A stretch of 5,049 nucleotides of DNA from Actinomycetota bacterium (lineage in GTDB: Bacteria > Actinomycetota > Thermoleophilia > Gaiellales > Gaiellaceae): the NCBI GenBank assembly GCA_013694685.1, contig JACDBY010000482.1:1-5049 (forward strand). Direction: 5' to 3'. The notes under the pieces were generated by a model. That model did not search any database, was not told the DNA's origin, and worked only from the letters and a program-made list of their open reading frames with translations. Made by a program: the position numbers and the translations under genes. Shown piece by piece: positions 4,868 to 5,049 of the stretch (positions within the stretch are counted from its first letter, which is position 1; every line of letters starts with the position of its first letter).

Positions 4868-5049
4868 ATGAATCGACGCGGACACAAGCCAACCCTTGTC
4901 CCTCAGCACCCAGGAAACACGAATGCCGTGCGGCGCGGTGTGTACTCGCCTCGGGCGCTCGCGCCGCGCGCACGGGAGATCGCCGACGGCCTGATGGCGG
5001 CGGCGCACACCTCGCCGCTGGATCAGCTGGCGGCCGAGGAGATCGGCGC
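4868..5049 (+). CDS. Phage- or mobile-element-like protein with GNxNAxxxGxYS motif, possibly terminase small subunit (3' end outside window)
   Basis: Sixty codons are visible, starting MNRRGHKPTLVPQHP, then GNTNAVRRGVYSPRAL, then APRAREIADGLMAAAHTS and PLDQLAAEEIG. A basic, proline-containing N-terminus leading into GNxNAxxxGxYS is a wording I associate with small terminase-like and other phage or integrated-element proteins. The helix after it (REIADGLM) and the acidic LAAEEI are consistent with a helical DNA-binding or packaging protein. The identification rests on this motif alone, and the rest of the protein is outside the window. ATG 4868 is supported by AGGAG 5 nt upstream. The gene runs on the plus strand, away from the tRNA-Arg remnant and into the putative element. 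Other possibilities are a generic hypothetical protein of an integrative element or a chromosomal gene that happens to share the motif. Confidence 0.55.
   Translation, partial: MNRRGHKPTLVPQHPGNTNAVRRGVYSPRALAPRAREIADGLMAAAHTSPLDQLAAEEIG

Noticed and set aside
4614..4973. Minus-strand 119-codon frame in the lower-GC stretch
   Set aside because: It overlaps the plus-strand gene at 4868, which has a strong ribosome site and recognisable motif; the frame itself has no recognisable family and ends in the tRNA remnant.
4923..4994. Plus-strand ATG at 4923 as the start of another small protein
   Set aside because: It hits a stop after 23 codons and is out of frame with the GNxNAxxxGxYS protein starting at 4868.

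Overview
The window is high-GC bacterial DNA with a protein quality-control operon on the minus strand. Gene order and the wording of ClpX (Walker [14 protein letters not shown] block) suggest an actinomycete-like organism. The short GGGGTCTGTCCCC inverted repeats recall deep-branching Actinomycetota such as Thermoleophilia, but that placement is an inference from memory and was not searched.

Right to left on the minus strand, positions 2657 to 1 carry tRNA-Leu(UAG), tig (trigger factor), clpP and the first 178 codons of clpX, which runs off the left edge. The stop of tig and the start of clpP overlap as ATGA. clpX follows clpP after 35 nt with a clear Shine-Dalgarno sequence. Together they make the ribosome-associated chaperone plus the ClpXP protease: folding of new chains and ATP-driven degradation.

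Positions 2658-3450 are a small accessory patch. It holds a GC-rich hairpin, a 77-residue three-helix membrane protein (minus strand), a pair of inverted REP/BIME-like palindromic elements, a C-terminal scrap of an HD-GYP-type protein (minus strand), and a 63-residue two-helix membrane protein (plus strand).

Positions 3460-4509 hold tRNA-Arg(UCG) and tRNA-His(GUG), 3 nt apart. Just upstream of them is a 296-residue NAD(P)-binding oxidoreductase of the 6-phosphogluconate/3-hydroxyisobutyrate dehydrogenase-like family with a DUF1932-type C-terminus.

Positions 4563-5049 look like the edge of an integrated element. The 3' half of a tRNA-Arg(UCU) is intact but its D arm and 5' acceptor strand are not. 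Beyond it the GC content falls to about 60% (109 of 180 bases counted at 4621-4800). Two 10-bp palindromes follow. Then comes a plus-strand gene with a strong Shine-Dalgarno sequence and the GNxNAxxxGxYS motif known from phage small-terminase-like proteins. The element would continue past the right edge. I see no CRISPR array, rRNA or complete transposase.
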